Part shown: piece by piece, positions 36,850 through 48,539 of the stretch
Layout of the letters: each line of letters opens with the position of its first letter
Position numbering within the stretch: the stretch's first letter is position 1
NCBI GenBank assembly: GCA_029891345.1
Contig: CM056997.1
Location: forward strand, 221,030,172 to 221,094,171
From: Dryococelus australis
Taxonomy: Eukaryota; Arthropoda; Insecta; Phasmatodea; Phasmatidae
DNA length: 64,000 nucleotides
Direction: 5' to 3'
Position numbers and translations under genes: made by a program
Notes under the pieces: model-generated
Databases searched by the model: none
The model's input: only the letters and a program-made list of their open reading frames with translations
What the model was told of the DNA's origin: nothing

Positions 36850-38657
36850 CACTACCACATGTACTCCCGTCACCACCTGTCAACTGCTTTGCTGGAAAAC
36901 TTGAATCTTCCAAGTCTTAAGTTCAGTAAAAAAATTTCCCATAAGCAAAAAGTTTAATTGTCCCCGGGTCGGGTTATAACTGAGTGGACTGGCAAATGCC
37001 CAGAGCAGCAGGAGCGCCAGGCGTGAATGAACAAGTTTGTAAAAATTAGTTTAATTACTTGAAAAAAAAACTTATGAAATGCCAAACTTTAAATTGTACT
37101 TAATTACAGCCTGCGCGTTCTTTCCCATCTCTGCGCACTCTAGTATGAAACGTGAGAACTTGCGACAAAAGCGGCAATGATTTTGTCCACCTGACTGCGT
37201 GTAAGTCGATGAGTTATAAGGTGTGTTTTATTTTCGTTGTCACGGGTATGTTTGAATGTTTGTGATTATTTCCCTTGGTTAACGTTACTTTTATGATATG
37301 TGTTGATCATACTTGACTTATTGAGTTGTTTGAATAAGTCAAGTGGTGCCCAGTTTCGAAGGCTTGCTGCTGCTAAAAAGAAGAATGCGAAGTTCATATA
37401 AAAAGTCCCTAAGATTAAAGTAACGTTTGCTCGCCCAAGAAGAGTGCTCGTCGCCTAAGCACGGGGCCTCCAGGTGACGTCGCGGATCTTCTGTGCGCGT
37501 CCCAAACTCTGGCAAAGCTACTGACAGCCAGTGCCGTAGCACAGAATATTGTTTAGGGAACACTCCATGGCCCAAGTTCTCGTACTAGTTAAGGTTGCCA
37601 CCTGGCGAGAGGTGTATTTGTGTGTGTGAGGCTATATCCTTTCATTAAATGACAAATAACAGTGTTTGCGAGGAGACGGGTGTCTCACAATTTGCAGGTT
37701 TTCCGCACCCCGAGTTGACGGCCGCTATGACTACTCACCTAGCTCGCTTGCTAGACCAACTGCGCATTACGTCCGACACACATTATCACCGTTTTTCCGC
37801 ATCATTTCTAATAACTATGTCTGAAATCTACATGCTACGTGTTTTGGACGATAAATCCCTACCTTTTCCAAACACGCATTTACTCGACAGGATTTGACTT
37901 TAACGGCGTGATAGGATAATACAGATAATTACCATTTTCACATCTTGCATGAGTACTTACTGTAAGTATCGGGAATTTGTACCGAGTAAGTACTCAAGTA
38001 TCGGGTATTGTGGTTACTGTAACGATATATCTTTGTTTGGGTCAGGGTTCAATTTCTATTTTTTGTGCTTTTATTGCAGTATGCGTATAACAGCCAATTA
38101 TGGTTTACTATCATAATGTGAACCATTGTCATGGATGTGTTTAAATACACATATCTAAGAAATTAAACAGTTAAGCTTAGTGCTCGCTGCATGACAATTA
38201 TTGCCGAATCAACTGGACTCAGCTGATCATAGAACTAAATACATTTTACTCTGCGTTGAAAAATTTTGCACACACTATAAAATTACTGTTGTGATTAACA
38301 TTATCATACACGATTAAACCAGCTAGTCAATGCAGACGGAAGTACGCCTCTGGTCTGTGCTGTGGGCGCGTGCACAGACAACCGGCAAAATAGAGAGGGA
38401 AAGGTTTATTTTTGGGGGGATAAATGTGTTCCTTGCGTGATACTCTTAAATAGGGTTGGCTTCATTGGTTATCAGCAAACCAATATAACTCATTACAGAC
38501 AGCAGATAGCCACAAAGGACTCGCCATACGCTGTACTAGCTTTGAGATATATGTACATAGAAATATGCCGTACGCTGACATCCGATTGGCGGGGCACATC
38601 TGGAGAACGCGAGGGCAGAGCGCACCAAGTTCCCGCTCCCCACAACATACCAGAAGG
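36850..38657. other. No gene seen
   Basis: Mixed composition. A frame at 37,649-37,897 on + (82 codons) has no motif and no partner exon, and I do not support it as a gene. Nothing else is recognised. Confidence 0.4.
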
Positions 38658-39057
38658 TAAAGGTTTTTCCTTGGTCAAGTGAACGCTTTATAAATCAACC
38701 CCTGAAAAATGTCACAGCTCTTACCTTCATATATTTTAACTGGCACTCTACAGTAAGTGGCATGCGCCCAGTAAAGTGGTTTACGAAGGAGGGAAAGTTG
38801 TTCCGTGTCTTAATGTTGACTTAAAATTGCCCGCAAACATTTGTCGATACTGCAGTGATTTATTTTTTCCTTCTGTTTTTCTTTCCGGCGCATGTACAAG
38901 CGTAAGAGTTTGTAATTTTCTTTGACTGACGTATGAATGAAGTGAATAGGACCATGGTAATGTTGATTTTATATATCGCGGAAGGATACACAATGTTCTT
39001 ACAAGTAGATCTTAAGCATGGCATTCAAAAGTGCTCAGTTTATCATGAACAACATAT
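38658..39057. mobile_element. MITE of the TTCACG-type TIR family, about 400 bp
   Basis: The left end reads TAAAGG then GTCAAGTGAACGCTTTATAA and ATCAACC. The right end reads GCATTCAAAAGTGCTCAGTT then TATCATGAAC. Both correspond to the ends of the 54.22-61.96 kb element (left AAGTGAGCACT…AATCAACC; right CTTTCAAAAGTGCTCACTTT). CGGAAGGATACACAATG before the right end also matches GCGGAAGGATACATAATG before the right end of the large element. The interior matches the MITE at 6.65 kb. It encodes nothing. Confidence 0.72.
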
Positions 39058-40199
39058 AAGTAGGACAGACGCCAGCCAGGACAAACTCCAATTCTGGTAT
39101 TCTGAGCCGCACGTATCTCTAGCTAAAGTTAACACACGGCTTGCGCCTTAAAAACATACATACATACATTTTTCAGTGTTTTTTGTGAGTTTCTCGCATA
39201 GCTGTAGTATGTGACTTCTTAATGTTTTTGTTCCCAAGGTAGATGCACTTGTGTTGACTGAACATTAGGACATTTAAATGCACTCGGTATCGACAACCCT
39301 TTAAACTATTAGCGCCTTCCGACTAGCCTGGCTGTAAACGTTAGAGTTGTTAAACAGGATCATAAGGCGATGTGTGATAGTTTTCAACGTCTTTAGCTAA
39401 GCTCCTAAATACTTATCAGTGAACAGTAACAGAGAATTAAATCAAGGAACGCGAAAGCAGGTCGAGGAGAAGTGAATGATAGCCAGCTCTACAGTACTCT
39501 TGTTTCTTGTTTCCACAGTTCCGTACACAAGAGTAGGGTGGAGTTACCCAGGAGGTTGACAACGAGGTGAAAACGGAGTAACTCGGCGAGAATTCCACAA
39601 ATGTACGTTTCTCGCGGATGTTATGAGGCACATATGGCGACCTCTGCAGCTGTTTGAAACACAAGAGTGGCGAGACGACCTTCGCTTCCAAGGTTGCTCA
39701 AGTAGTCGCTCAACAATCTGCGCGAATTTTGCCATACCTGCACTGGGCATAGCGTTCCTGCCGTACGGAAGGATTACCCCATGGAGCCTAACTTGCCAAC
39801 AAAAATATCTAAACAAAAGTCGGAAATACTTCAAGCCGGCAGGCTGACCGCAGTTGGTATTCGAACGTTTTCATTCGAAACGTAGCTATTTTTCTCGCAC
39901 AACAAAGTATTTTGCACATTATCTTTTAACACGCTATATATATATAATGTTGAACCCGCACAGTCCGGAATTTTTTTACGAGCTCGAGTGTTGAAATAGT
40001 TTAATTTTCTTATGTGCGCTGTAAATGTATCGAACGTGCTTCTGACGACCAGGGAAGAACGTGCTGCATGTTTGCTGCACTGTCAAAATTAATTTCAGGT
40101 CGAATTCCCTTGCGCGTAAGAGAAGCTAATTACCTCTTCATTTAACGTAAAATTACCTCATAAATGTGGAGTAAATATACATAACAAGTAAAGTACTAT
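39058..40199. other. No gene seen
   Basis: Unremarkable sequence. Opposing short frames at 39.44-39.85 kb have no motif. Confidence 0.4.
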
Positions 40200-40600
40200 T
40201 ACATAATCGTACGGGAAAAGTACCTGACAAAAGTGGGGGGAATCCCATACAAGTAAGGGGAAATAATTATAATATATATTAGATTTATATTTTAAAATGC
40301 CTGGTAGTGTTAATAATGTTAATTTTCTCATTGCCTATAATCATCTGACGAATAGTAACCGAAACTTCAACATTACAATTCTATACTCTTGCTGACAGGT
40401 GGGCGGGAATCATAGTACTCTAGCACGATAGGCCGATGCGCTATCCATTACACCACGGCGATAACGCGACAGCATCAGTGAATATTAGCGTGATAAACGA
40501 TTGTTCTTCCGCCCGTACTCTCACTTAGCTTTTAATACACTACTGAAGAGATGCACGCGTCGTAAGATAAATTTCCCATCCATTTACGGTATTTTCCATT
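40200..40600 (-). repeat. tRNA-core dispersed repeat, copy 3
   Basis: A tRNA-like core on the minus strand (40,395-40,470) lies between arms containing CGTACGGGAAAAGTAC (left) and CATTTACGGTATTTTCC (right). Layout resembles the copies at 27.8, 35.0 and 53.1 kb. Membership rests on layout and short motifs, not on a continuous alignment. Confidence 0.4.
40395..40470 (-). pseudogene. tRNA-like sequence (decayed)
   Basis: The minus strand reads GCCGTGGTGTAATGGATAGC, with a good A-box fit, and later ATGATTCCCGCCC at the B-box position. The 3' acceptor strand does not pair with GCCGTGG and the anticodon arm is imperfect. It is a tRNA pseudogene or SINE head and is unlikely to be a working tRNA. 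Confidence 0.5.
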
Positions 40601-40855
40601 GCTATGAACGTGAATTTTACTCCAAAGTGTAGTAATTATAACCTTACATATAAAGAGCCATGTTGGAGAGCTTGTATAAATAAACAATAAAAATTAATTT
40701 GAAGGTTATATATATATAACATGAATTATCAAATAGTTACAAATGGACGAGGAGATCCACACGTCGTAAGGTAATTTTTCCATCCATGTATGGGATTTTC
40801 CACTACCATATACGTGAATTTTACTCCGGAGTGCGGTATTGTTACCTTCCCCGTA
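40556..40855. repeat. Direct repeat, two units of about 90 bp
   Basis: CGTCGTAAGATAAATTTCCC at 40,558 and CGTCGTAAGGTAATTTTTCC at 40,761 begin two matching blocks. Both continue through ACGTGAATTTTACTCC to a TTATAACC/GTTACC end, about 200 bp apart. This links the tRNA-core repeat to its right flank. Confidence 0.7.
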
Positions 40856-43351
40856 AGGAAAACTATGTTTCCCTCACACGTTGTTACGTCAGCATTCACA
40901 GGCGAGTAGTACAGAACCTTCACCAAGTCAGATTTCTCACAGGGAAAAAGGCTCAAAACACTGACTACTGAATTATTAGTTGTGTTAAATGCCATCCTTT
41001 AACATATTCTTCACGTGCAACGTGTCCTCTATTACGGACATGTGAACTGAGCGAATTAAGTAACATCTGCGGATTATATCCTGCATAAAACATAAGCTTA
41101 TCATTTACAAAAGTCTGTTCCAAAAATACTTAACACATTCATACTCAGTGTACACGATTGTGTACATTACGTAGGTGTAAGTAATTTTTGGTCTGTACTG
41201 CATGATGCGAAGCTCAATTATCAATGATCTTACCTGTGGATAAATGATTTGCAAACCGTCTCACTGGTATAGGTCATAATCGGTTCACATTAATAATGTA
41301 GCCAAACACATAGTCTACTGCATATTGGCTGTGCCAAGGCAACAAGAGTTGTGTCGACTTAAGTACAGCGCACATCATACATTTGTTTTGTTTGCAACAC
41401 CTGACACCGTAAATTAAAGTGGGTTTGAAAGGTTTGATTATCGTTTATTTCGTGTAGTCGCTGTAGAATGTTGAGTGTCTCCTTTTGTTTCTGGTGACAG
41501 CAAAGAAGTTAAAGATGTTACATCAGTGTTCATCAGAAATAAGGTAACAGTTATCAGTAACTAGCAAATACTTCTACTTGTCACTCAGCTAGTAAGTTCG
41601 GAACAGTCAAAAGTAATATTCATTTACAAGAGAAAGGACTAAATAATGTATTTTATTAGTTTGGCTTATTAAGCCATTTTAACGTATATGCAAATTTATG
41701 TGCAATAGAATTTCAGGACCTCTGCTGCACGAATTCAGTATTAACGTTATTATTAAATAGCGTTTTTTTTCGTGGTGATCCGACATAAATGATTTATCTG
41801 AATGCCTAATAAGTATTTTTACCTAATTTATGCCATGAATTACTCGTGAATGTCTAGTTTTACTGGCAATGCACTACATTCCAATCTTTAGTCATTTTTT
41901 TATTCTCAGAAATCAATATAGCCTCGCTCAAGACGTTATTTAGAAGACAGCGAAAAAAAAAAACCTGCGAGTAACCACAAATGCTCATCACTATCGTGAC
42001 ATGAGCTGTCGGAAATGACCTATAGAATCAGTGAGAAGTGGAAGGCGATGAAATAATGATACATCGGCGGTGGAATTCACTAACGCTAATGCGAAGATGT
42101 CCCGTCTGCCCCCACAAATGTGAAGGCAGGCATACAGGGTCTCTCTCTAGTGCGGGTCTCTCCTTCTGTTAGGAAAATCCGCAAGTATCGATGGAAGGAT
42201 CACGGCTTGTCTTGGAATAAACCAGTTAGAGGTTTATGTCACCAGGTCAAGTTGGGAATATGGAATGGACTAGCGATGGTAGTGTGTGTTGGAATTGCAG
42301 CCGATAGTAACCCACAAACATCGTACAGATGTACGTGGATGTATAATGATCATGTCAGAACACTAATGTACTCAAATCTATAGCACTTTGCCGGGATATG
42401 GTGGAATATGGTCATTTCATTATCGTAGCTTCGTCATACAACTCAAACAAAGAAAACAAAATAATAGGACACGATTTGCGGAGCAAAATCTAACCCAGAT
42501 CAAGAACAAAATAAAATAAATGTTATATGTAGTATGTCCCGATAAGCGCCAGTAAAGAGGTACCAAGGCTCTCATGGGATTATTATGCTCCCACGAATGT
42601 GTTTGTCGGCGGCGTTATCACAGAGGTTGAGATGTGAGTCGCTGCACATGTGACAGTGTTGCATCGCGCTGTCAGGATCACTTCCACTCCGTCATTAATA
42701 ACTCACGACAGTCGGTTCGCGCCTCTTTCACCCCCACCCCCTCCACTTGGATCATTGCCCCCCCCCACCCATTTTTTTCCCATCCTCATGGCTGGATTGT
42801 GCCCTCCTACCACCATACTCGTCGGCGACCACAGCAACCAGATATACACAGTCAGGTGTCGACCCTACATCCATCGCCTGCAGCTCCGCAAAGCAGTGCG
42901 TGCTATTCCCCAAATACTAAAACTTGTACGAGACGATAAAAGCCGATCCTGGCGCAGCGCACCTTTTCATTTCGAAAAACCAAAGCAATTTAACCAATAT
43001 TCAAGTAATTTTATCGGTTTCAAGTCAAATTTTCATGGTTTTAGAAGTCTCATTGGACCTCAATTTTCGATTTTAAAAAAACCAAGCAAAAAAAAAATCA
43101 ATCAAAAACTAAGAAAATCTTTCAATTTTTCAAAAATGACCGTGCAGGATTTGTGCTAATTTGAAAAACAGCAAATTTAAGCTAAAATCAAATAAATATG
43201 AGCTAAAATCAAATGATATATTATGTTATTTTAGTTTATATTCGAAGCTCTACTAATTTTTTAAAAACCTCTTCTATATGCTCTATTGTTAATTGTAAGT
43301 TTTGTAAATTTGAATGAAATTTGTAAACTAATTATATTATTTCGTCACATG
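40856..43351. other. No gene recognised
   Basis: AT-rich sequence. A C-rich run lies near 42,730-42,770. Frames at 42,120-42,383 and 42,650-43,159 show no motif and the latter ends in low-complexity Lys/Phe. 43.15-43.35 kb is AT-rich flank of the second virus-like element. Confidence 0.4.
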
Positions 43352-43560
43352 AATTATCATCTAATCTATAGGAAGGTGGCTCACAACAGCTACCACCCTT
43401 AAAAATGTTAGTCATACTGCACCGAAACAAAGGCATTTTCATTATATCTATAAAGAAAGAAATTATCATCTAATCTATAAGAAGGTGGCTCACAACAGCT
43501 ACCACCCTTAAAAATGTTAGTCATACTGCACCGAAACAAAGGCATTTTCATTATATATAT
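43352..43560. repeat. Tandem duplication, period 109 bp
   Basis: AATTATCATCTAATCTATAG at 43,352 recurs at 43,461. Both copies contain GGTGGCTCACAACAGCTACC and ACTGCACCGAAACAAAGGCA. Near-identical, so recent. It lies just outside the capsid-like gene and might mark the element boundary. Confidence 0.9.
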
Positions 43561-43698
43561 ATAGAAAGAAATTTACTAAAACAACTAAAACTATACATGT
43601 CAAAAATTCGTAAAAGTTTTTAAAAAATTAACTAATGTCTAAAATTTTTAAAAGTTCTAAAAGATGTAACCATATAACTACGCGTCTTAAACTTTGTT

Positions 43699-44985
43699 TT
43701 AAACCAACGGAACATTTTGTTGATTCCACCATTTAATAAAATTAAAATTATATATATTTTCAGTAATTCTTTCTTTCAAATAAACATTAGTTAAATTCCT
43801 TTCGCTGATTAAAATAACATTGCAAATTGTTCCTGCTTCAATAGCCTTATTAAAATCAACATTAATTCTTATATTTGTTTCTTCTTTAACTACAGTTGGT
43901 TCTCTATATAAGCAATCATCAACACACAATGTTCTTCCACCCCAAAATGAATAATAATTGCTAGCACAATCAAAGTTTAGAGTCGGCTTATAAAAAAGTT
44001 CATTATTTCTACATACATTATATAGTTTTGTTTTAGAATTTATAAAATCGTTATAAGCAAGAAACACTTTATCACAAAAATTATTGCCAATGTATAGATT
44101 CCAATTTTCTTTTGGAAAAATGTCATTTTTTCAGTTTTAAAATATAAATATTTCTTACATTACAGTGATAAAACCTAGAAACGTGACCATACTGTTCAGC
44201 ACGACTTTTTCTGTTACTTTGAAATCCTACAATTAAAATCGGGCGTGTCAAATTTTAAATTATTAAACATATTTCATTTCAGAGTTAAAAACAGTTCCCT
44301 CAACAGGAACTTCTTTTTCTAAAAATTGCCAATAATCAAAACTAATAGGCATTTTAGGGTTTTTGTATACTTTTTCTTTAATTGCAATGGCTGTGTTAGG
44401 TTCATACTCAACAATGGCCCACATAATTTCTAATTTTTGAATAATAATTTTACCTGGATTAGCATAATCTCTATCAAGTGAACTATCTTGCCTTCTTATT
44501 ATAAAAAACAAATACACAATTGTTATCAGATGAATTATGAATAAAATTAATTTTATAGTCACATTTCCAATAAACTTTATTGTTATCATGAATAAAACCA
44601 AACAGATATCTAAGAGGAAAGATTATTTCATTTTGTTTAACACTATGAGTAGCTTTTACTCGGTAATAATCGTCAACACAAACTAATTCTAAATAATTTT
44701 GTTTACCTGGTGATATTAACAAAGTATTCATCACTGTTGATGTTAGTCCTGGCTTATCAACAGCCCCAATAATATGTCCATGTTTAGAGATATCTACTCT
44801 AGAAAATTGAAAAGGAAAAAAGTTATAACAAACATCAATATTATCTAATTAATTATATTTTGCCGCTTTACCTTCTTTATCTCTTTTTAGCAAACGAAAT
44901 TGGTCATAAACATTGGCATCATTTGGAAAAGAAAAAAGTCACTCCTATAGGAATATCAAATTCAATTCTATTATTGTAAACATTT
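43699..44985 (-). pseudogene. Capsid-like protein of the second Polinton/adintovirus-like element
   Basis: Read leftwards from about 44,985: VDISKHGHIIGAVDKPGL, then MNTLLISPGKQNYLELVCVD from 44,734, then after a frame change NPGKIIIQKLEIMWAIVEYE to a stop near 44,263. Continuing are a block near 44,240-44,110 (GFQSNRKS) and a last open frame 44,067-43,699 containing YSFWGGRTLCVDDCLYREP. The order of beta-rich blocks and the spacing resemble the F54H12.2-type capsid proteins of insect Polinton-like elements. It is divergent from the + strand genes that begin at 45,081. At least three frame breaks. The capsid call is a family-level inference from layout and block recognition. Confidence 0.55.
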
Positions 44986-45080
44986 CAATTCCCCCTTGAT
45001 TGATCTGTTGGGGGAAAAGTTTGTGTATCAAAACTCTCAATTTTTTATAACTCATTTAGAAGAAAAAAATATATACATAA

Positions 45081-46135
45081 ATGAAAGATTCAAAGGATGT
45101 TTCTCGAGTTAAATTACTCATTGAAATATACAGACATTATAAAAAGAAACATGAGGCAGAACATGAAAAAATAAGAAGCAAGATCTACCTTTAATTGACG
45201 AATTACAAAATATTGGTAAAAAGGTAGAAAATATAAGTGAAGAAAATAAAAATTTAGTAAATACATTATTTCCAGTAGCAGAAAAAAATTTATATTATCT
45301 ACTAACACCACAAGATAAATCATTTGAAAGGGAATTATTATCAAAATTTCCTAATTTAGAAGAGGAAATGGGAATTGTACTATTGAAAAATTTGATGCAG
45401 AGCACGTCTGCTTGAACTATAAATCTCGGAAAAGATATTGCAGAAATAATAAATTTTGTTAAAGTATCATATGGATTACATGGAGATGGACAACATTTTT
45501 ACATTGGAGATACAGAAGTAACGATAAATAATGATAAGCTATTTGTTGAAGATAAAGAATATACATTAACAGAAGGCCTTTCAAATTTGCTAACAAAAAA
45601 AGAGCCCGGAGATTTAGGTGGTAAATACACTGATAATGACTATAAAAATGACAAAGAAATTATTATAGCAACCAATGCCACATTCCGAAAACATAAACCT
45701 ATTAATCAAATAAATTTAAATGGAATTTCAAAGTACGAAAATATAATTAAAACATTGTATGAAACTATTTATGAACAGCATATAAAAGCCTGATCAAAAT
45801 CAATGCAAACAGGCCTGAAAGAATGATTTCTCAAAAAACTCCTAGATCTGGCAAAGGTATTAAAAAATACAATATTTTACCAAAAGAATATAATATATTT
45901 GGATAGGTGATGTTAGAAAATTGATGTACAGATTGTTAATTATTCACGGCGAAGAAAATTCTGGTAATAACAATTATTATAATGAAAAAGTGAGCATAAT
46001 GAATATGTTGAAAAATACATTTTCTGATTTTGTTATTAATAATCCAAAAGGAATTCCATATCTTGTAAGAGTTTTAAATGTAATTTCACACTCTTTTTGG
46101 AATTCTGAACATCATTGTAAAGGTATTATAAATTG
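45081..46135 (+). pseudogene. Unknown conserved protein, second copy (partner at 1.68 kb)
   Basis: An ATG at 45,081 opens a charged helical N-terminus. A frameshift near 45,170 leads to a segment with two long helices (NIGKKVENISEENKNLVNTL), then a TGA near 45,415, then YGLHGDGQHFYIGDTEVTIN (from about 45,467) and EGLSNLLTKKEPGD. The C-terminal block (open 45,921-46,136) contains RLLIIHGEENSGNN and NPKGIPYLVRVLN. The same order of blocks is found at 1681-2410. Here the protein is followed at once by a phospholipase A2 domain, so the two could be one polyprotein or fusion. Function unknown. Confidence 0.65.
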
Positions 46136-46485
46136 AGCATTTAATAATTCAAATTTGCCCGAAAGCATTTGCCTGGATATAATTATCATGGCCCATTTAC
46201 AAAATTAAACAAAAGATTAGAAAAAGGAGATATTGGAATAAATAAATTAGATGAAGCATGTTAATATCACGATATTGCTTGTAGAGAATATACAGATTTA
46301 GAATCCAGACATGAAGCTGATAATATTTTATACAAAGAAGCAAAACAAATTATGTCAGACAAAAGTACTCCAATTAGTGAAGAAATTCCTTCTACAGCCG
46401 TTGCTTCAACTATGTTTGCAAAAAGGAAACTTAGTTGTGGTATTAAAATGTTTAATAATCATATTATTATTCTATTTAAATGAAG
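46136..46485 (+). pseudogene. Parvovirus-type phospholipase A2 domain
   Basis: PGYNYHGPFTKLNK (46,172-46,213) fits the calcium-binding loop. DEAC and then YHDIAC (46,250-46,282), in the same frame, supply the His-Asp catalytic dyad, and SRHEADNILYKEAKQ follows. This is the arrangement of the capsid-borne phospholipase A2 of parvoviruses and some adintovirus-like elements, which opens endosomal membranes during entry. One in-frame TAA at 46,262-46,264 falls just before the dyad and inactivates the gene; otherwise the frame is clean to about 46,485. It follows the unknown conserved protein without a gap. Best preserved domain of the element. Confidence 0.78.
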
Positions 46486-46648
46486 ATAACAAATATAACT
46501 TTCGATATACCCATTGGTGAAGTAAGATATTTCGGTATAGATAATTTTTAACACAAGATCATTTAATAGAAAAATAAAAAAATTTAAAGACGGAAAAGCT
46601 TTCAAATTAACTATCAATACCAACAATAAAAAAATTAGAAGAAAAAAT
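46486..46648 (+). other. Decayed linker, possible short gene
   Basis: A fragment around 46,509-46,640 (VRYFGIDNF, later GKAFKLTINTNNKKIRRK) is readable across two frames and ends near a possible start at 46,649. It may be the N-terminal part of the membrane-protein gene or a separate small gene. Confidence 0.3.
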
Positions 46649-46886
46649 ATGAAAGGGTTTATATCATAGCTGATTTTTACCTATTTTAATTGCAATTTTA
46701 GGTGCACTTGGAGCTTTAGCTGGAGGAGCCACTGCAATTTATAATTCTGTTGAACAGACTAGTAAAAATAAAATAGAATTAGAGGAACAACAGAGACACA
46801 CTTCAGCAATGAAAATAAATCAGGAAATGGTTAAGTTGCAAAGAGAGGGAGACCAAAATGCATTTGAATATAACACCATTATATAA
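46649..46886 (+). pseudogene. Small membrane-anchored protein of the second virus-like element
   Basis: After a likely ATG at 46,649 and a frame change, 46,683-46,886 reads a hydrophobic stretch ILIAILGALGALAGGATAIY followed by a charged helical tail rich in Glu, Gln and Lys, ending in TAA at 46,884-46,886. One Gly/Ala-rich transmembrane segment plus a cytosolic helix is typical of small virion membrane or capsid-associated proteins of adenovirus-like and Polinton-like systems. The exact family is not identified. Confidence 0.5.
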
Positions 46887-47199
46887 TTCCAATATTGAAA
46901 AATATGTAAAAGTATTAACTATAAAAATTTTAGAAATGTTTATATGATTGCTGAGTTACCTTAAAGCAAGCCAAAATTTAATGTTCTGTGGTTAGTTTTG
47001 ACATTTCATCAAATCCTGGTAATCTTTGAGTATGCTGTTTTAAAGAAAATAACAATATTTACTATTTTTATTCATTTGGAGGAAATATCCCTACTAATTT
47101 AACTAATTTCTTCAAAAATAGAAATGTTTATTGCAATGATAATATAATTCAGAATTTTTATTCAGTTATATGTGGACATCTATGTTTAATTGTATTATA

Positions 47200-48334
47200 T
47201 AATTTTTCAAAAGGTTTTAATTTCACAATATAATTTCTTTGTTATTAAATAACATAATTGGGAAATCATTGATCAAATTTTTAAATAAAAACTTTGAGAC
47301 TAACGCTTTTGATTTAAAAACAAATGTATATTTCAAAAAAAAAATTATTGCTTATGATTTTTAAAAAATGTACATTCAAAATATATAAATGTTGTTTCTG
47401 ATTTTAAAAATTATGTAGATTCTAAATATACAGCTATCGCTTCTCATTTAAAAAAAAATTTACATTCAAATTACAATAGTATTGTTTTTTATTATGCCTT
47501 TAAAACACATGTAGATTCAAGATGTTTTATCTATTACTTCATATTTAACTTCTAGTAATGCAAAAACACAGATATAAATTCAAGATTCGATACTATAATT
47601 ACTGATTATACATTGAAAAAATACGTAGATTCAAAATACAATATTATTGCTCTGATTTAAAAACACGTAGATTCACAGTGCAATTCGAGAGTTTCTACGT
47701 TTCAAAGTATAATAAGCACTTGTTTTGATTATAAAATTCATATGTTTCTTTTTTAGGACAGAATTGTTAATATAGAACAATATATATATAAAAAAGACAG
47801 TCAATAAAAGATTTTTTGATAAAAATATAATTAATTTTGTATTTAAAAATATGTCGATTCAAAACATAATACTATTGTTTCTATTTTACAAGATCAATTT
47901 AGTAAAGCTTTTGTTTACACAGCAGACTATGTTTCTCTTCAAAATAGTATAATTAATATTATGGCTTTACCCGTGGATGGAAAATATGCAGTCCGAATTA
48001 GATGTTAAATATGCGGTCCGAATTAAATGTTAAATATGCGGTCCGAATTAGATGTTAAATTACAAAATTTAAACTCGAAAGTAGAAGAATGAAAGGAAGA
48101 AAAATCTCATATATTTTATTTATGTGGAAAGTAGAATAAAAATAATGTTTTTTTTACATAGACAATGATGTATAATTTATTTCTTTTTTGGTGGATTGTA
48201 CTATTTATAAAATAATTAATGATGATTTACCTGACGATACCATGACTGTTATTAATGGAACTGCAAAAATAGATTACAGCAAGACTTTTGATGTTAATGG
48301 GGACATGTTTTTAACTTTTAAACTAAAAAAATAA
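47200..48334 (+). pseudogene. Fibre-like protein with 15-residue (45-bp) repeats
   Basis: TTCAAA-TATA or GTAGATTC motifs recur at 47,370, 47,415, 47,460, 47,511, about 47,625 and 47,667. The first steps are exactly 45 bp. In frame they give repeats of the type YVDSKYTAIASHLKK, a 15-residue period compatible with a right-handed trimeric coiled-coil stalk. The region after 47,840 continues the motif once, then carries a short 25-bp triplication. The last open block, 48,194-48,334 (TMTVINGTAKIDYSKTF, stop TAA 48,332-48,334), could be a globular C-terminal head. Many frame breaks. Reading this as a virion fibre is an inference from repeat structure and position. Confidence 0.5.
47985..48060 (+). 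repeat. 25-bp triplication
   Basis: ATGCAGTCCGAATTAGATGT recurs at 47,986, 48,011 and 48,036 with one or two changes, inside the fibre-like pseudogene. A period of 25 is not a multiple of 3, so the expansion itself breaks the frame. Confidence 0.85.
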
Positions 48335-48424
48335 ATTATCTAATTATTTTGTAGATGGAATGTTGACTAATATAGGAGTATTCCTGAAATATAAAGAGTA
48401 AATATATATTTTTTTTACTATTAA

Positions 48425-48469
48425 ATGGAGAATACTTGGTGTTCGAAGTGTAAGAAAGTTACTAAATAA
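48425..48469 (+). pseudogene. Possible zinc-ribbon micro-protein remnant
   Basis: ATG at 48,425 gives METTW-like MENTWCSKCKKVTK and then TAA. The CxxC knuckle resembles the first half of short zinc-ribbon proteins found near Polinton-type integrases. The second CxxC is not visible. Only 14 residues, so this is tentative. Confidence 0.25.
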
Positions 48470-48539
48470 TAATATAAAAAAGGAAATACTTAAAATGACT
48501 GATGATTTCAGTAAAGTAAATGTTCTATATGTAATTCTA

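Noticed and set aside
37649..37897. 82-codon plus-strand frame as a host exon
   Set aside because: No motif, no convincing splice partners and no repeat of it elsewhere in the window.
40395..40470. Functional tRNA gene on the minus strand
   Set aside because: The acceptor stem cannot pair and the anticodon arm is irregular. It fits better as a tRNA pseudogene inside a repeat.
42650..43159. 169-codon plus-strand frame
   Set aside because: Low-complexity Pro-rich then Lys/Phe-rich translation following base composition. No family motif.
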